This document shows positions 55,862 to 64,000 of a stretch of 64,000 nucleotides of DNA, piece by piece. The position numbers were made by a program, and so were the translations under genes. Below the pieces are notes generated by a model that made no database searches, was not told the DNA's origin, and saw nothing but the letters and a program-made list of their open reading frames with translations. The DNA lies in assembly GCA_016716135.1 (NCBI GenBank), contig JADJWX010000021.1, positions 46,264 through 110,263 on the forward strand. The letters are read 5' to 3'. The DNA comes from Lewinellaceae bacterium (GTDB lineage Bacteria; Bacteroidota; Bacteroidia; Chitinophagales; Saprospiraceae). Every line of letters starts with the position of its first letter. Positions within the stretch are counted from its first letter, which is position 1.

Positions 55862-56848
55862 TTAATGCCCCTGGTGGCGGATAATTGCCGGGCGTTGCGA
55901 CATTTCATGGTAACAAAAGACATCTTCGGCATAATAGTGACAAACCATACTGCGTCGCGTCGTGCCTGGAATTTGGATGGGTTCACCGCCGTGCAGCAAA
56001 TTGGCGTGCCAGATAAGCACATCTCCGCGTTTTGCCAGGAACTGTTTTTTCTCCAGCTTATTTGCCGCGATCAATTCGGCGATTTTATCCTCGTATCGGC
56101 GGTTGCTGGTATTTCCAATGGTAAACCGGGTGTTCCCGGAATCGTAGTCGGTGGTCATGACATAAGGCAGGCGGTGGCTGGCCGGATAGTAAAAAAGCGG
56201 CCCGTCGGTTTCCGTGCAGTCCTCCAGGGCCGTCCAGGTAGCGATCAGGTAGCCCGGCGGCTCGGTAGTCATATGGATGGAGTCGGAGTGGGCGCGTTGC
56301 TCGCTGCCTTGCACAAAATTCAGCGATTGGAAGGGGATGACCCGCCTCCCCAGCAGGAACGACAGCAGTTTGAGTATTTCCGGATGCCGGAAAAAATACC
56401 CATCGGCAAGGCTGCTCTGTTCGTGCAGGTTAAAAATTTTCCGGCCCGTGTAGTTAAAGCCGGTTTTCCCACTGCCCAGCAACCGGTCTACTTCGGCATT
56501 AAGCGCATCGGTGTCCGGTTGGGAGTAAAATCCCTCGAGGATCAGGTACCCATCGTGTAGAAATTGGCGCACCTTGGTTTGCAAAGCCGGTTCCATGGTT
56601 TGAAATTCCGGATGTTTTTCCAACGCATCGGCGGCATTGGGCTGATCGAGCCAGGGGAGTTCGCCGGAGGCACTGCCGGAAAAATCGGTGCTCCCGATCG
56701 GGCTGAGCACGCTTTTATGCAGGCCGAGGCGCTTGTACAGTGCTTTGTTTGCCCGCAGGTACTTGTAGTTCAACAAGTTGTTGAGCACATATACCCACTT
56801 CAGGCTGCGTAAAAAACCGGTATATTTTTGGAAAATGCGTTGGAGCAT
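55862..56848 (-). CDS. Phytanoyl-CoA dioxygenase (PhyH)-family oxygenase
   Basis: The 328-residue protein has the non-heme iron facial triad of PhyH enzymes: HxD in QRAHSDSIHM (about 190-193) and the distal His in WHANLLHGG (about 288), with TTRRSMVCHYY supplying the 2-oxoglutarate-binding Arg. These enzymes hydroxylate substrates using 2-oxoglutarate and oxygen; the substrate is unknown. Residues 1-70 are basic and may form a separate N-terminal part. A 7-base periodic inverted repeat lies directly upstream. Confidence 0.85.
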   Translation of the reverse strand: MLQRIFQKYTGFLRSLKWVYVLNNLLNYKYLRANKALYKRLGLHKSVLSPIGSTDFSGSASGELPWLDQPNAADALEKHPEFQTMEPALQTKVRQFLHDGYLILEGFYSQPDTDALNAEVDRLLGSGKTGFNYTGRKIFNLHEQSSLADGYFFRHPEILKLLSFLLGRRVIPFQSLNFVQGSEQRAHSDSIHMTTEPPGYLIATWTALEDCTETDGPLFYYPASHRLPYVMTTDYDSGNTRFTIGNTSNRRYEDKIAELIAANKLEKKQFLAKRGDVLIWHANLLHGGEPIQIPGTTRRSMVCHYYAEDVFCYHEMSQRPAIIRHQGH

Positions 56849-56868
56849 AGCCGGGGAGAAAAGAGAAC

Positions 56869-56971
56869 GTCAAAATGTAAAATGTAAAAGTCAAAAGGGA
56901 GATCGATAAAGCCTTTGGCCGGTACAAGTTCCCTTTTGACTTTTAAATTTTGCCTTTTACATTTTAAATTT
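56869..56971. repeat. Inverted repeat with 7-base periodic arms (TGTAAAA type)
   Basis: Left units GTCAAAA, TGTAAAA, TGTAAAA, GTCAAAA and right units TTTTGAC, TTTTAAA, TTTTGCC, TTTTACA, TTTTAAA, TTTCAAA. The last 15 bases of the stem are exact. The loop holds GGGAGATCG and GGCCGGTAC, shared with the element at 49002-49100. It ends at the stop codon of the 149-residue gene. Confidence 0.8.
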
Positions 56972-57420
56972 CAAAGGTATTTCGTCGAGTTTTTCTCGAT
57001 CAAAACCTCCCGGAGTTCCTTCAAAAAGGCATACTGTTCGGGAAGAATACGTTTGAAGGCTTCTTTCACGGCGAAAAAGGCGCCTTTCTCCATTTCAGGA
57101 ATGAAGTTCTTGATCTTTTCGCGTGCCTTTTCTTTAGCAACGCGGTAATCTTCATAAATGAGGGCGCGCAGGGAAGGTAACTCGTGCCAATCGGCCTCAA
57201 CGGCAATCGCTTTGCGGGCAGCGCCGTTTGCGTCGGTCACAGGTTCCAGTTCAATGCAGTTGTCCTGATTCAACCGCTCCGGAGCATTTTCTTCAGCGGA
57301 AATAGCCTGCCAAATTGCTTGTTCAGGCAGATTCTGTTCGTCCTTGTTTACCAAAAAAACCTCCAGGCCATTTTCCCGGACCCGGTAGATAAACACATCC
57401 ATTTTTTCGTTAACGGGCAT
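56971..57420 (-). CDS. Small protein with degenerate Nudix-like start
   Basis: The 149-residue product begins MPVNEKMDVFIYRVRENGLEVFLV, which recalls the first strands of a Nudix domain, but no Nudix box (GX5EX7REUXEEXGU) is present. The second half is helical and charged (REKIKNFIPEMEKGAFFAVK). ATG 57420 was chosen since upstream residues are not family-like. The stop overlaps the end of an inverted repeat. Function unknown. Confidence 0.5.
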   Translation of the reverse strand: MPVNEKMDVFIYRVRENGLEVFLVNKDEQNLPEQAIWQAISAEENAPERLNQDNCIELEPVTDANGAARKAIAVEADWHELPSLRALIYEDYRVAKEKAREKIKNFIPEMEKGAFFAVKEAFKRILPEQYAFLKELREVLIEKNSTKYL

Positions 57421-57551
57421 GCATAAAAGTTTTAAGCGCGCAAAAAGCTGCCTGGAAAACAAGGCGCGTACCGATTGGTTGCTGATCCGGCTGCTTTTTG
57501 GATGAACGCCACGCAAAGAACGGGAATAATTTGGGAATTGCTCCCGGATAT

Positions 57552-58085
57552 CTAAATCCGTATCGTCTTGACCTTCGACTTTTCCGGTTTCACCGGCTTG
57601 GCAGGTTTGCCCTCCGGTTTCCTGTTTTCCTCTTGCAGCCGCAGGCGTTCTTCCGGCAACAAATCATCCCCGCCGGGCGCCTGACCGTCATCGGATGGAA
57701 AATTGTCCGGACCCGGCCGGAAACCCTGCGGTGGAACGCCATTGAAAAACTGATCAAATAGTTGGCCAAGGTCCATGAATCCATCCTGATCGCCAGGACT
57801 GCCAAAGGGCGAGAATTCAAAAAAATTATCCCCCATCCCGTTAAAACTGGTATCGATCCGGTAGTAGAAATACGAATTTGAATCCGGTGAAAACTGCAGG
57901 TGGCCACCTTCAAAAGTGGTGTCGAACGACATGCCGCGGCGCATTTGCTCTTGCATACGCCGCATCATTTGTTCCATACGATCGAACATCGGATCGCCGG
58001 TTTGGGCGCTGGTCAGCGTGGGAGTCAACAGTGCCAGGAACAAGACCGGAAGAATACGTTGGGCGGAAACAATCAGGTTTTGCAT
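57552..58085 (-). CDS. Secreted Met/Gly/Pro-rich protein of unknown function
   Basis: The 177-residue product has a signal peptide (about 1-27, ending LTSAQ). A Met/Arg-rich helix (DRMEQMMRRMQEQMRRGMSF) follows, then an Asp/Gly/Phe-rich middle and a Lys/Pro-rich tail (KPAKPVKPEKSKVK). No family is recognised. The -7 box at 58106-58113 makes it the divergent partner of the flavoprotein gene. Confidence 0.6.
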   Translation of the reverse strand: MQNLIVSAQRILPVLFLALLTPTLTSAQTGDPMFDRMEQMMRRMQEQMRRGMSFDTTFEGGHLQFSPDSNSYFYYRIDTSFNGMGDNFFEFSPFGSPGDQDGFMDLGQLFDQFFNGVPPQGFRPGPDNFPSDDGQAPGGDDLLPEERLRLQEENRKPEGKPAKPVKPEKSKVKTIRI

Positions 58086-58105
58086 AGCATCTTTTTTTTA
58101 ACAGG

Positions 58106-58113
58106 CAAATTTA
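58106..58113 (-). promoter_or_regulatory. -7 promoter box for the Met-rich secreted protein
   Basis: TAAATTTG on the minus strand, 20 bases before the ATG. Confidence 0.5.
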
Positions 58114-58182
58114 AAGCGGATTGCGCATTAATGAAAAACCATTATGCCGGGCGGAGGTTCACCAGGCAAGTGCCGGAGGGCG

Positions 58183-58190
58183 TACTTTTG
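58183..58190 (+). promoter_or_regulatory. -7 promoter box abutting the flavoprotein start
   Basis: TACTTTTG ends 4 bases before the ATG at 58195, so the transcript probably has almost no leader, as for the MFS gene at 6133. Confidence 0.55.
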
Positions 58191-58194
58191 CCCG

Positions 58195-59470
<1,276 letters not shown>

Positions 59471-59481
59471 TTTAAAAAGGG

Positions 59482-60036
59482 TTATTGCAGTTGTGCGGCA
59501 TTTTCAAGCAGTTGTACAGCGCAGGATGCTGCAAACCGGTCGAGCTGTTTGATTTGTTCGAGGTCTAAATCCAACAGTGCCGGGAAGGCCTGGTAGGAGA
59601 AATCCAGCATGATTTTTTTCAAAGGCTGGATATGTTCGGCTTCGGGATCGGGCGTTTCATGTGGGCTGACGGTTTGACCGTCCAGTAGGCTGGCTGCGGT
59701 TTGGAATAGTTGGCTGGCCTGATTGCGGGCTGCCGTGGTGAATGCCTTGAGTTGGTCATTGTTCAGGCGCGCAAATCCGGGGTAATGCTCAAAAAAATAG
59801 TCGCGCAACAGCCGGGCCAGTTCGTGCGTCCGGCCCTGGTCGGCCAGGGTTTTGCGCTCCTGCTCGCGCCGGGCGTCGAGCGACCCGTAGGTGCCGCGTT
59901 CGCCGGAGCGTTTGTCGAGCCAGTCGCCGCTTTCTTCGTAGCGTTCATCCTTAATCCAGGTTTTACGTTGGCGACGTTGTAGATAAAGGCCGGCGGCGAG
60001 CAGGATGAGAACCAGTAGGCCGAAGAGGATGCTCAT
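59482..60036 (-). CDS. Membrane-anchored protein of unknown function
   Basis: The 184-residue protein has one N-terminal helix (about 2-19) followed by a basic, charged, largely helical soluble part. It contains YEESGDWLDKRSGERGTYGS and DLEQIKQLDRFAASCAVQLLENA. No family is recognised. It is not clearly cotranscribed with rfbA, which lies 58 bases upstream on the same strand with a palindrome between them. Confidence 0.6.
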   Translation of the reverse strand: MSILFGLLVLILLAAGLYLQRRQRKTWIKDERYEESGDWLDKRSGERGTYGSLDARREQERKTLADQGRTHELARLLRDYFFEHYPGFARLNNDQLKAFTTAARNQASQLFQTAASLLDGQTVSPHETPDPEAEHIQPLKKIMLDFSYQAFPALLDLDLEQIKQLDRFAASCAVQLLENAAQLQ

Positions 60037-60076
60037 GTGCTTGAATGTGAAATTGTTATTTGGCGGTTTTTTTTAA

Positions 60077-60093
60077 GCGAGCCGGAGGTTCGC
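60077..60093. repeat. Palindrome GCGAGCC-GGA-GGTTCGC
   Basis: Seven-base arms with one G-T pair; the sequence and flanks match the palindrome at 36812-36828. It lies directly after the rfbA stop. Confidence 0.55.
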
Positions 60094-60094
60094 G

Positions 60095-60952
60095 TTACAG
60101 TAAAGCCAGCAAATACTCGCCGTATCCGCTTTTTAAATATTTCTGCCCGAGGCGCTCCAGTTGGGCGTCGTCGATAAACTTCATTTCCCAGGCTACCTCC
60201 TCGATGCAGCCAATTTTGAGGCCCTGCCGGTCTTCAATGGCCTGCACAAACTGGCCGGCTTGCATAAGCGATTCGTGTGTGCCGGTGTCGAGCCAGGCAT
60301 AGCCGCGGCCCATGACGCGTACCTGAAGTTTGCCTTGTTGGAGGTACCAGCGGTTCACGTCGGTGATTTCGTACTCGCCACGGGCACTGGGTTTGAGGTT
60401 TTTGGCGACGTCGAGAATGGAGTTGTCGTAAAAATACAGGCCGGGCACGGCAAAATGACTTTTTGGCTTTGCCGGTTTTTCTTCGATGCTGAGGGCCCGG
60501 TTGTCGGTGTCGAATTCCACCACGCCGTACCGTTCCGGGTCGGCTACCTGGTACGCAAAAATGATCCCACCCTCCGGGTTTACACAGGAACGCATCAGCG
60601 GGCCCAGGCCGGCGCCGTAAAAAATATTATCGCCCAGGATAAGCGATGCGGAATCATTGCCCACGAAGTCGGCGCCCAGCACGAATGCCTGCGCCAGGCC
60701 ATTGGGTACGTGTTGGGCAACGTAGGAGAAATTCATGCCCAGCTCGTGGCCGTCGCCGAAGAGATGCTCGAACTTGGGCAGGTCCTGTGGGGTGGAAATG
60801 ATGAGCACATCGCGTATGCCGGCCAGCATCAGCGTGCTGAGCGGGTAGTAGATCATGGGTTTGTCGTACACCGGCATGAGCTGTTTGCTCACGGCGAGGG
60901 TGAGGGGGTATAGTCTGGTGCCGAGTCCGCCGGCGAGAATGATGCCTTTCAA
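60095..60952 (-). CDS. rfbA: Glucose-1-phosphate thymidylyltransferase
   Basis: The 285-residue enzyme makes dTDP-glucose, the first step to dTDP-rhamnose and related sugars for surface polysaccharide. The nucleotide-binding motif [16 protein letters not shown] is at the N-terminus, followed by [20 protein letters not shown] and [10 protein letters not shown]. The start is a TTG: the in-frame TAA lies only three codons upstream and no ATG is available. rfbBCD are not adjacent in this window. Confidence 0.96.
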   Translation of the reverse strand: MKGIILAGGLGTRLYPLTLAVSKQLMPVYDKPMIYYPLSTLMLAGIRDVLIISTPQDLPKFEHLFGDGHELGMNFSYVAQHVPNGLAQAFVLGADFVGNDSASLILGDNIFYGAGLGPLMRSCVNPEGGIIFAYQVADPERYGVVEFDTDNRALSIEEKPAKPKSHFAVPGLYFYDNSILDVAKNLKPSARGEYEITDVNRWYLQQGKLQVRVMGRGYAWLDTGTHESLMQAGQFVQAIEDRQGLKIGCIEEVAWEMKFIDDAQLERLGQKYLKSGYGEYLLALL

Positions 60953-61403
60953 ATCAAATTAGGTTACTGGTGAGAACGTTGGAGGGTTTCTGGTTTTCTG
61001 CAAAAAAAGTGCCGCTTCTGTGCTGGACAATTTTGTGGGAAATGAAGCACAAGGCGTAAAAATAGGGTTATTCAAACCAAGCGAAAAGGCAATATTGAAC
61101 CTGAACGCAGTTATTCTCCGGCGTGACGCAGAAAACAGGTGGGCAGAACCGGCAGGCAACGATTTACACCCGTAAAGACTTATTATACTTAGATCTTATA
61201 CACGACCGGGCCTTTTGACCATTGGCTTGTAAAAACTGATTCACTGCAATGAACAAATACTGCGGATCGCCGGCTGCTTGCAGCACAGCCATTTCCGGAA
61301 CGGGGCTTGCAATTTTAATCACAAATAAAGAAGAAGCAATTTGTTGTTTTATTTCCCCGCTTTTTTGTCGCAATTATTTCACAATTAAAACATTTTGTGT
61401 TCT
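60953..61403. other. Intergenic region between rfbA and the VOC gene
   Basis: About 450 bases of AT-rich sequence. A 69-codon minus-strand frame (61164-61373) has no recognisable features and no good start signal. I see no RNA gene here. Confidence 0.5.
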
Positions 61404-61411
61404 TATATTTG
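61404..61411 (+). promoter_or_regulatory. -7 promoter box for the VOC gene
   Basis: TATATTTG, an exact TAnnTTTG match, 32 bases before the ATG. Confidence 0.5.
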
Positions 61412-61443
61412 TGTGATCTTTTTATCTAAAAAAAACAAAAACT

Positions 61444-61857
61444 ATGGCACTTAAAATCTTTGTCAACCTGGCTGTGAAGGATCTCGAAAAGTCGAAAGAC
61501 TTCTACACGAAAATAGGCTATTCGATCAATCCGCAATTTACCGATCATACGGCGGCTTGTGTTGTGCTTTCCGAAGACATTTATGTTATGCTGTTAACAG
61601 AAAAAAAATTCCAGGAATTTTCTTCGAAAAAACTGATCAATGCCCATGAAAGTGTGGAGGTATTGAATGCGCTCGCCCTGGAAAGTATTGCGCAGGTGAA
61701 CGATATGGTGGGGAAAGCCGTGCAGGCCGGCGGCAATGAAAAGCGGGAGCCAATGGACCTTGGCTTTATGTACCAACGCAGCTTCGATGATCCGGATGGG
61801 CATACCTGGGAGGTCTTTTGGATGAATCCGGAAGCAGTGGTTGAGCCCGGGGAATAA
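61444..61857 (+). CDS. VOC-family (glyoxalase/extradiol-like) protein
   Basis: The 137-residue protein starts MALKIFVNLAVKDLEKSKDFYTKIG, the usual beginning of a VOC module, and ends DPDGHTWEVFWM, the second half of the fold. VOC proteins include glyoxalases, dioxygenases and resistance proteins. The expected metal ligands are only partly present (His in DGHTWE), so the reaction cannot be told. It converges with infB across a terminator. Confidence 0.85.
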   Translation: MALKIFVNLAVKDLEKSKDFYTKIGYSINPQFTDHTAACVVLSEDIYVMLLTEKKFQEFSSKKLINAHESVEVLNALALESIAQVNDMVGKAVQAGGNEKREPMDLGFMYQRSFDDPDGHTWEVFWMNPEAVVEPGE

Positions 61858-61882
61858 CCCCGGTATCCGGGGCAAAAATTTA

Positions 61883-61914
61883 AAGGCCCGTCACGCAACC
61901 GCGCGACGGGCCTT
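61883..61914. terminator. Bidirectional terminator between VOC and infB
   Basis: AAGGCCCGTC and GACGGGCCTT form a 10-base perfect stem with a 12-base loop. A/T runs lie on both sides, so it can act for both converging genes. Confidence 0.8.
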
Positions 61915-61932
61915 GTATTTTATGCGAACGAC

Positions 61933-64000
61933 TTACAACGTCGCCTTCACTTCATTGATAATGTAAGACTCGATCACATCGCCGACCTTGATGTCGTTGA
62001 AGTTCCGAATAGTCATACCGCATTCGAGGCTGGAGCGTACTTCTTTTGTGTCCTCTTTAAAGCGTTTCAGCGACGACAGCTCGGCGTGTTGGCCTTCGTT
62101 GACCGGGTAGATCACGATACCGTCGCGGATAACCCGCACGTAGTGGTTGCGATTGATTTTGCCTTCCTGCACATAGCAGCCGGCCACGGTACCCACTTTG
62201 GAAATCTTGAACACATCGCGTACTTCGGCTTGCCCCATGATTTCCTCTTCCTTGGTGGGTTCGAGCATGCCTTCCATAGCGGATTTGACTTTCTCGATCG
62301 CTTCGTAAATGATGGAATAGAGGCGAATATCCACACCTTCTTTTTCCGCCAGTTTGCGCGCAGTGAGCGAGGGGCGTACCTGGAAGCCGATAATGATGGC
62401 GTCGGATGCGGAGGCTAGCATGACGTCGCTGTCGACAATTTGACCGACAGCTTTGTGAATAACGTTGACCTGAATTTTTTCCATCGAAAGTTTGATGAGC
62501 GAATCGCTCAATGCTTCGATGGAGCCGTCCACGTCGCCTTTTACGATCAGGTTGAGTTCCTTAAAGTTGCCCAGTGCCAGGCGGCGGCCGATCTCTTCAA
62601 GGCTGATCCGTTTGTTGGCCCGGTTGGATTGTTCGCGGATAATTTGCGCGCGCCGGGTTGCAATGTCGCGGGCCTCGGATTCGGTGGCGGTTTCCTTGAT
62701 CTTTTCACCGGCCTGGGGCGCACCGGACAAGCCGAGTACCAACACGGGGGTGGCTGGTCCGGCATGTTTGATACGTTTGCCACGTTCGTTGAACATGGCT
62801 TTGACTTTTCCGGAAAATTCGCCGGCGATCATGGGGTCGCCTTCGTCCAGTGTGCCGTTTTCGACCAGGATTTTAGCAACATAGCCTCGGCCTTTATCCA
62901 ACGAGGCTTCCAGTACCGTACCGATAGCCCGGCGGGTAGGATTGGCTTTGAGGTCGAGGATTTCGGCTTCCAACAGGACTTTTTCGAGCAGCTTGTCGAC
63001 GTTAAGTCCGGATTTTGCTGAGATGTCCTGGCTTTGGTATTTCCCGCCCCATTCTTCTACGAGGAGGTTCATTTGCGCCAATTCGTTTTTGATTTTTTCG
63101 GGGTCGGCGCCGGCTTTATCAATTTTATTGATGGCAAAAACGATCGGTACGCCGGCGGCCTGTGCGTGGCTGATGGCCTCTTTGGTTTGGGGCATGATGT
63201 TGTCGTCGGCGGCGATAACGATAATGGCAATGTCGGTTACCTTGGCGCCCCGTGCACGCATGGCGGTAAACGCTTCGTGGCCCGGCGTATCGAGGAAGGT
63301 GATTTTTTTGGTGTCGTCATTATCGTTGACCAATACTTCGTATGCGCCAATGTGCTGTGTAATACCCCCGGCTTCACCTTCGGCCACGTTGGCTTTCCGG
63401 ATATAGTCGAGCAAGGAGGTTTTACCGTGGTCTACGTGGCCCATTACTGTTACAATCGGCTGGCGCGAAACGAGGTCTTTGGGATCGTCAACCTCTTCTT
63501 CCACCACCTCTACCTGCTCTTCGGCGCTGATAAACTCCACTTCAAAGCCGAATTCGCTGGAAACCACCTCGATAATTTCGGCGTCGAGTCGTTGGTTGAT
63601 CGACACAAAAATGCCGAGCGACATGCAGGCTTTGATTACGTCGGACGGGCTAACACTCATGAGCGATGCCAGGTCGGATACCGAAATAAACTCGGTGACC
63701 TGCAACTTCTGATCCGTTTCGGCCAATTCGGCCTGTTCAGCCCGTTCGCGCATGGTTTCCCGTTTGTCGCGGCGGATTTTTTGACGCTTGCGGCTTGCGC
63801 CGGCGCCCATGCGGCTCATCGTTTTCCGGATTTGATCTTCGATCTCTTTTTGGGAAACCTCTTTTTGTTCCGTATTCCGGCCGCGGCCTTTTTTATCGCC
63901 CTGGTTGCTGGTCAGCGAAGCCTGAATAGCGGCTGCGGTGATGGGCTGTTGCACTTTTTTGCGTTTGCGTTTGCGCCGGCTGTCCGAATCGCCGGCACTT
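61933..64000 (-). CDS. infB: Translation initiation factor IF-2 (5' partial)
   Basis: About 689 residues are visible and the frame is open to the window edge, so the N-terminus is missing. The G domain has [19 protein letters not shown] (G1), [15 protein letters not shown] (G3) and [12 protein letters not shown] (G4). The C-terminal fMet-tRNA-binding part ends [19 protein letters not shown]. The visible N-terminal part is Lys/Arg-rich (SRRKRKRKK), as usual before the IF2N-type domain. IF-2 places initiator tRNA on the 30S subunit. Confidence 0.98.
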   Translation of the reverse strand, partial: SAGDSDSRRKRKRKKVQQPITAAAIQASLTSNQGDKKGRGRNTEQKEVSQKEIEDQIRKTMSRMGAGASRKRQKIRRDKRETMRERAEQAELAETDQKLQVTEFISVSDLASLMSVSPSDVIKACMSLGIFVSINQRLDAEIIEVVSSEFGFEVEFISAEEQVEVVEEEVDDPKDLVSRQPIVTVMGHVDHGKTSLLDYIRKANVAEGEAGGITQHIGAYEVLVNDNDDTKKITFLDTPGHEAFTAMRARGAKVTDIAIIVIAADDNIMPQTKEAISHAQAAGVPIVFAINKIDKAGADPEKIKNELAQMNLLVEEWGGKYQSQDISAKSGLNVDKLLEKVLLEAEILDLKANPTRRAIGTVLEASLDKGRGYVAKILVENGTLDEGDPMIAGEFSGKVKAMFNERGKRIKHAGPATPVLVLGLSGAPQAGEKIKETATESEARDIATRRAQIIREQSNRANKRISLEEIGRRLALGNFKELNLIVKGDVDGSIEALSDSLIKLSMEKIQVNVIHKAVGQIVDSDVMLASASDAIIIGFQVRPSLTARKLAEKEGVDIRLYSIIYEAIEKVKSAMEGMLEPTKEEEIMGQAEVRDVFKISKVGTVAGCYVQEGKINRNHYVRVIRDGIVIYPVNEGQHAELSSLKRFKEDTKEVRSSLECGMTIRNFNDIKVGDVIESYIINEVKATL

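Noticed and set aside
61164..61373. 69-codon minus-strand frame before the VOC gene
   Set aside because: No start signal, no recognised motif and AT-rich context.

Overview
The window looks like a chromosomal segment from a Bacteroidota bacterium, most likely in or near the Saprospiria. The reasons are several secreted proteins with C-terminal type IX secretion (T9SS) sorting domains, a DUF6089-type outer-membrane protein, and many genes preceded by the Bacteroidota -7 promoter element TAnnTTTG rather than a Shine-Dalgarno site. No rRNA, tRNA, CRISPR array or intact insertion sequence was seen. Housekeeping genes are udk, dnaE, fabH, rpsL-rpsG-fusA, rfbA and infB.

Layout. 0-7.7 kb: a partial T9SS-secreted protein, a nucleoside transporter, uridine kinase, a Uma2 protein, an MFS transporter and a small membrane protein. 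7.7-24.1 kb: a minus-strand locus of about 16.5 kb built around c-type cytochromes. In transcription order it encodes a 23-CXXCH secreted cytochrome, a giant cytochrome with about 87 CXXCH motifs (frameshifted in this sequence), an outer-membrane beta-barrel, an OB-fold lipoprotein, a fused CcsBA cytochrome c synthase, a di-heme-b-like membrane protein, and a membrane-anchored ferredoxin/FAD oxidoreductase. 24.3-29.6 kb: a TIR-WD40-ROC GTPase-DUF4365 fusion (candidate defence sensor) and a secreted protein upstream of it. 29.6-36.7 kb: dnaE with an in-frame repeat insertion, a PIN toxin pair, a broken XRE gene, a second Uma2 gene and a membrane-anchored MepA-like protein. 36.8-47.3 kb: envelope and secreted proteins (aromatic-rich protein, bactofilin-like protein, TMTC-like glycosyltransferase, BNR-repeat T9SS protein) and a GNAT. 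47.7-64 kb: an MFS transporter, fabH, the str genes, more envelope proteins, a PhyH oxygenase, a HI0933 flavoprotein, rfbA, a VOC protein and infB (cut by the window edge).

How it works together. The cytochrome locus has the parts expected of a trans-envelope electron conduit: a quinol- or NAD(P)H-side inner-membrane module, a dedicated heme-attachment machine, periplasmic or extracellular multiheme wires, and a barrel that could carry electrons through the outer membrane. This is inference from gene content and order.

A second theme is repetitive DNA at gene edges. There are several unrelated short palindromes, plus hairpins whose arms are tandem 7-base repeats. Some of these elements supply stop codons, one sits inside dnaE as coding sequence, and one half-element lies at the broken end of an XRE gene. 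Three genes carry single-base frameshifts, so local sequence error should be kept in mind.
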